The position numbers were made by a program, and so were the translations under genes. 64,000 nucleotides of DNA. It comes from Myxococcales bacterium (GTDB taxonomy: Bacteria > Myxococcota_A > Polyangia > Palsa-1104). A model generated the notes under the pieces. The model did not search any database. It saw nothing but the letters and a program-made list of their open reading frames with translations, and was not told the DNA's origin. The DNA is taken from the NCBI GenBank assembly GCA_003170275.1, contig PNAM01000042.1:1-64000 (forward strand). Direction: 5' to 3'. The first letter of the stretch is position 1. Each line of letters opens with the position of its first letter. Positions 61,008 through 64,000 of the stretch are shown piece by piece.

Positions 61008-62684
61008 CTACATGAGCTTGCAAACGTTGGTGGTGCAACCCACGCCCCCGCAGCAATGCTGCGGCGAGACGCAGATCGGGCCGGGACACTGGCCACCACA
61101 GGTGTCCGCCTGGCGGCAACCGTCGCACTGAGGCGTGCAACACGTCCCGTTGTAGCAACGATCGCCGAAGCCGCACGTGCAGGTTCCGCCGCACGCCGTG
61201 TCGGGGCCCCCGCAGCTCGTGCCGCAGCTCGAGGTACAGCAACTCCCCGTGGTGGAACACTTCTGCGGGAACGTGCAGCCGCTCCCGCAGGTGCCGCCGC
61301 AGCCGTCCGAGCCGCAGCTCTTTCCGGCGCAGTCCGGCGTGCAGCAAGCAGTGCCGAAGCAGGTCGAGCCGGAGACGCAGTCGCTCGGCACGCTGCAGGT
61401 GGCCGGACAATCGTTGCCACTGCACAAGAAGGCGCCGCACGAGGTCATCGTCGGCGCTGAGCAGCCACCGGCGCCATCGCAGCCCGCCTGATCGGTGCGC
61501 GTGCTCGTGCCCGACGGGCAGCTCTGTGCGCTACAGATCGTGGCCGCGCCGGCGAAGCCGCACGCGGTATTGGAGGCGCCGTCGCACGTTCCCTTGCACA
61601 CGCCTGAGCCGGCGCACGCGCCGCGCGTGCCGTGCGGCTGGCCCGAAATCACGGTCTGGCAGCTTCCCACGTTGCCGCTCACGTCGCACGCCTCGCACTT
61701 GCCGGCACACGCGACGTTGCAGCACACCCCGTCGGCGCACTGATTCGAGGTGCACTCGGCGCTGGCCGCGCAGGCGCGCGCGATCGGCTTGGTGGCCAGG
61801 CACACGCCATTGTTGCAATACGGGGTCGCGGTCGCACAGGTCGCGTCGCTGCCGCACGCGCCCAGACAATCGTTGCCGCTACAGGTGGTGCCGCAGTTGA
61901 TGGTCTGCGGTACCGGGCACGAGCCCGCTGCGTCACATCCAGCGGCGAGGGTCTTGGTGCTGCCCGTGCACGACTGCGCGCGGCAGCTCACCGACGAGCC
62001 AGGATAGGTGCACGCGGTGCGCGAGGAGGTCGTGCACGATCCCATGCACGGGGCGGTTCCGGTGCAGTCGCCACGGGTGCCATGCGGCTGGCCCATGATG
62101 ACGGCGCTGCAGGTGCCGGCCGAGCCCGCCACGTCGCAGGCCTCGCACTTGCCGTCGCACGGCAGGTTGCAGCACACGCCGTCGACGCAGCGCCCGGACA
62201 CGCACTCGCCTCCGCCACCGCACGCGACGCCGTTGGCCTTCTGCGCGGTGATGAGATCGGGCGGAGATCCGCCGCCGTCGCTGCCACCGTCGCCCGCGTC
62301 ATCGGGCGTGCCAGCGTCGAACGCGCCGATCGCGAGGGCCAGGCTGCTGCAGCCTGAAGGCAGCGTGACCGACTCGATCTTGGATCCGTGCACAACGCTG
62401 CCCACCAGCGCGTCGATCTCGACGCTGATCGATTTCCCGGTCGGATAGCCCGCCGGGAAGTCGACTTCGAGCGTGCCGGTCGCGTCGCCGGGCCTGTGCG
62501 CGACGTCGTCCGCGAGTGTCGCGCCGTCGAGGGTCACCTCGACGTGCAGTACGTCGGCAGTCGCCGCGTCGGCGTCCAGCGTGAGGGTCACGTAGAGAGT
62601 CCCCTCCTTGCACGGGCGCGTGTCGACGCAGCCAGCCCACAGGAGCGCGAGCGCAGCGGGAGCAAGGAGGGTCTTCATCATCAT
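61008..62684 (-). CDS. Cys-rich lipoprotein with shared N-terminal domain (module copy 4)
   Basis: 558 aa from the first of three ATG codons at 62684. Lipobox LLWAGC. N-terminal ~100 residues (TLYVTLTLDADAATADVLHV, EVTLDGATL, GTLEVDFPAGYPTGKSISVE, TLPSGCSSLALAIGAF) match the lipoprotein at 42495. An Asp/Gly linker follows, then ~400 residues with dozens of cysteines, including two long repeats that each contain CEACDV and a GQPHGTRG block (GKCEACDVAGSAGTCSAVIM; GKCEACDVSGNVGSCQTVIS). It abuts the TPR-TM gene with no spacer. Likely a long disulfide-rich surface fibre or binding protein. Confidence 0.83.
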   Translation of the reverse strand: MMMKTLLAPAALALLWAGCVDTRPCKEGTLYVTLTLDADAATADVLHVEVTLDGATLADDVAHRPGDATGTLEVDFPAGYPTGKSISVEIDALVGSVVHGSKIESVTLPSGCSSLALAIGAFDAGTPDDAGDGGSDGGGSPPDLITAQKANGVACGGGGECVSGRCVDGVCCNLPCDGKCEACDVAGSAGTCSAVIMGQPHGTRGDCTGTAPCMGSCTTSSRTACTYPGSSVSCRAQSCTGSTKTLAAGCDAAGSCPVPQTINCGTTCSGNDCLGACGSDATCATATPYCNNGVCLATKPIARACAASAECTSNQCADGVCCNVACAGKCEACDVSGNVGSCQTVISGQPHGTRGACAGSGVCKGTCDGASNTACGFAGAATICSAQSCPSGTSTRTDQAGCDGAGGCSAPTMTSCGAFLCSGNDCPATCSVPSDCVSGSTCFGTACCTPDCAGKSCGSDGCGGTCGSGCTFPQKCSTTGSCCTSSCGTSCGGPDTACGGTCTCGFGDRCYNGTCCTPQCDGCRQADTCGGQCPGPICVSPQHCCGGVGCTTNVCKLM

Positions 62685-63320
62685 CTAATGGAGCCGCGCC
62701 GTTCCGAAGCTGCCGCTCGGATCCTGCGGGCCGCCCGACAGCCCCAGCCCCAGCCCGAGGCCAACCCCCAGCCCGACCGCTGCGACCGCCCCGACGACCA
62801 CACCGATGACCCACGGCTTGACCCGTTGCCTCTTTTGCGGCGGCGGTGCGGTGAGCGTGGCCGCCAGGTCGGGGTGGCTCACGACCGGGTGGGACGGCGG
62901 CTCGTCGGGCGGCGGCGCGGCCACCGGCTTGCCGACCGGCGCGACCTCGGTCGGCGGCGAGGCCGTAGCCCGCTTGTCGCTCTCGATCGCCGCGTTGAGC
63001 GCGACGATGTGGCGCTGCACCTCGTCCCGGTTTCGCTGCTTGTCGAACAGCCGCAGGTAGTTCTGGTACAGCAGCAGGGCGCGCGGCTTGTTGCCTGCCA
63101 GCCGATGCGACTGCGCCGCGTTGTATAAGAGCGCCGGGTCGGGCTTCACCGCAAACGCCTTCTCGTAGGCGATCGCCGCTTCGGGGTAGTTGCCGAGCGC
63201 GTAGGCCGACAGCCCCTGCTCGTAGTAGGCCTTGGCGTCCTCGAGCCCACCGGCGTGCGCGACCCCGCACAGAAGTGCGCACGCAACGCCAATCGATCTC
63301 AGGGTACTACTACCCACCAC
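62685..63320 (-). CDS. TPR protein with C-terminal Trp-flanked membrane helix (module copy 4)
   Basis: 211 aa from a GTG at 63320. Signal peptide IGVACALLCGVAHAG. TPR repeats: DAKAYYEQGLSAYALGNYPE, then AAIAYEKAFAVKPDPALLYN, AAQSHRLAGNKPRALLLYQN, a third helix pair, Ala/Pro linker, and RVKPWVIGVVVGAVAAVGLG opening a very Gly-rich membrane helix. A tail ends FGTARLH. The lipoprotein at 61008-62684 starts at the base after the stop. Same layout as copies 1-3. Confidence 0.8.
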   Translation of the reverse strand: MVGSSTLRSIGVACALLCGVAHAGGLEDAKAYYEQGLSAYALGNYPEAAIAYEKAFAVKPDPALLYNAAQSHRLAGNKPRALLLYQNYLRLFDKQRNRDEVQRHIVALNAAIESDKRATASPPTEVAPVGKPVAAPPPDEPPSHPVVSHPDLAATLTAPPPQKRQRVKPWVIGVVVGAVAAVGLGVGLGLGLGLSGGPQDPSGSFGTARLH

Positions 63321-63352
63321 TAGATAATGAGGGTATCAACTTTCGGCGGGCT

Positions 63353-63406
63353 GTTCCACTGCTGCTTCCATGGCGCGGTGACGGCCTGGGAGGCCCCGCC
63401 GACGAC
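63353..63406 (-). repeat. dispersed structured repeat, copy 2 (inverted)
   Basis: On the minus strand GGCCTCCCAGGCC (hairpin, loop CCC), then GTCACCGCGCCATGG. It is inverted relative to 60531-60579, and 22 nt (CCAGGCCGTCACCGCGCCATGG equivalent) are identical. Confidence 0.6.
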
Positions 63407-63440
63407 ACCGGCGCCGGCACGGTAAGCCGGTTTTCTTCGA

Positions 63441-64000
63441 CTACCCGGCGGTCGTCGTCGCCCCGTAGCCGATGACCGCCTTGGTCTCGAGAAACTCGTG
63501 GATGCCGAACTCACCGCCCCATTCGCGGCCGTTGCCGGACTGCTTGTAGCCGCCGAACGGAACGTTGAAGTCCACCGGTGCGCCGTTGAGGTGCACGTTG
63601 CCGGTGCGTAGCTGGGCCGCCACCTTGCGCGCGTGGTCGATCGAGCAGGACTGCACGTAGCCCGACAGACCGTAGACGGTGTCGTTCGCCAAGTCGATCG
63701 CCTGCTGCTCGGTGTCGTAGGGCAGGATCGCGAGCACTGGCCCGAAGATCTCCTCGCGCGCGATGGTCATGTCGTTCTTGACGTCGGCGAAGATCGTGGG
63801 CCGCACGTAATAGCCGTGGCTCAGACCCTCCGGCCGTCCCAGGCCGCCCACCACGAGCCGCGCGCCTTCGTCGATGCCCTTCTTGATGAGCCCCTGGATC
63901 TTGTTGTACTGGGCCTCGCTCACCACGGGACCCAGGCTCCCGGGCGATCCGTCGCCCACCCTGGTCGTCTCGACGACGGCCTTGGCCATGGCCGCGATCT
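63441..64000 (-). CDS. aldehyde dehydrogenase, C-terminal part (right edge)
   Basis: About 186 codons of the C-terminal half; the start, including the catalytic Cys and cofactor Glu, lies beyond the window. Recognisable: [60 protein letters not shown] segment ([12 protein letters not shown]), [15 protein letters not shown], and the NAD-binding [19 protein letters not shown] tail. This is an aldehyde dehydrogenase superfamily member (betaine-aldehyde, gamma-aminobutyraldehyde or similar). Substrate not resolvable. Confidence 0.9.
   Translation of the reverse strand, partial: IAAMAKAVVETTRVGDGSPGSLGPVVSEAQYNKIQGLIKKGIDEGARLVVGGLGRPEGLSHGYYVRPTIFADVKNDMTIAREEIFGPVLAILPYDTEQQAIDLANDTVYGLSGYVQSCSIDHARKVAAQLRTGNVHLNGAPVDFNVPFGGYKQSGNGREWGGEFGIHEFLETKAVIGYGATTTAG

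Overview
The window is very GC-rich, densely packed bacterial chromosome. Its gene content points to a myxobacterium-like member of the Myxococcota, perhaps a Polyangia- or Kofleriaceae-like lineage. The evidence is four Hanks-type Ser/Thr kinases (three with PEGA tails), very many short lipoproteins, Kelch, von Willebrand A and Cys-rich surface proteins, a MYXO-CTERM-type C terminus, and two lone OmpA-type proteins. Most genes sit in runs joined by 1-4 nt overlaps (ATGA, GTGA, TAATG), so many operons can be read directly. No rRNA, CRISPR array, intact transposase or phage module was seen. One tRNA gene, tRNA-Leu(UAA), is present.

Layout. 1-17.2 kb: envelope and signalling genes, namely a truncated repeat-type protein at the left edge, lipoproteins, a squalene-epoxidase-like FAD monooxygenase divergent from a GH15-like protein, a TPR/lipoprotein pair, two PEGA kinases, two OmpA/MotB paralogues and a MEMO-family protein. 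17.2-23.1 kb: a five-gene plus-strand run with a Kelch lipoprotein, an outer-membrane barrel, a 13-haem c-type cytochrome and two thioredoxin-fold proteins. 23.1-26.3 kb: an M15-like peptidase, a cytochrome P450 and an aldo/keto reductase.

26.2-35.8 kb: a 13-gene minus-strand operon for protein-bound sulfur transfer and cysteine synthesis. It runs from an Rrf2/CymR-type regulator through CysK, an E1-like enzyme, a threonine-synthase-like enzyme, a CysO-like sulfur carrier, a degenerate E1-like protein, CysM, a JAMM peptidase, a DsrE-like protein, TusA, sulfate adenylyltransferase and LarE to an AmpG-like permease. Two palindromes overlie the promoter of the operon.

35.8-43.9 kb: small zinc-binding proteins, a PEGA kinase, and two TPR-TM/lipoprotein modules carrying SUMF1-like or vWA domains. 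43.9-50.6 kb: EF-P with its lysine ligase EpmA, a MYXO-CTERM vWA protein, a CysE-like acetyltransferase, and a RegB/RegA-type redox two-component pair. 50.6-59.1 kb: DUF4266/DUF3570-like proteins, c-type cytochromes, lipoproteins, and a membrane sensor kinase with a receiver. 59.3-64 kb: a Kazal-domain lipoprotein, tRNA-Leu, a DNA-methylase relic, a TPR-TM/Cys-rich lipoprotein module bracketed by an inverted repeat, and the C-terminal part of an aldehyde dehydrogenase.

The most novel-looking element is a recurrent two-gene module. A TPR protein with a C-terminal Trp-flanked, glycine-rich membrane helix is followed within -4 to +1 nt by a lipoprotein. The lipoproteins share a similar N-terminal beta-rich layout but differ in what follows (nothing, SUMF1-like, vWA or Cys-rich). 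It occurs four times here, with a fifth TPR-TM-like gene, and three of the five loci touch a PEGA kinase.
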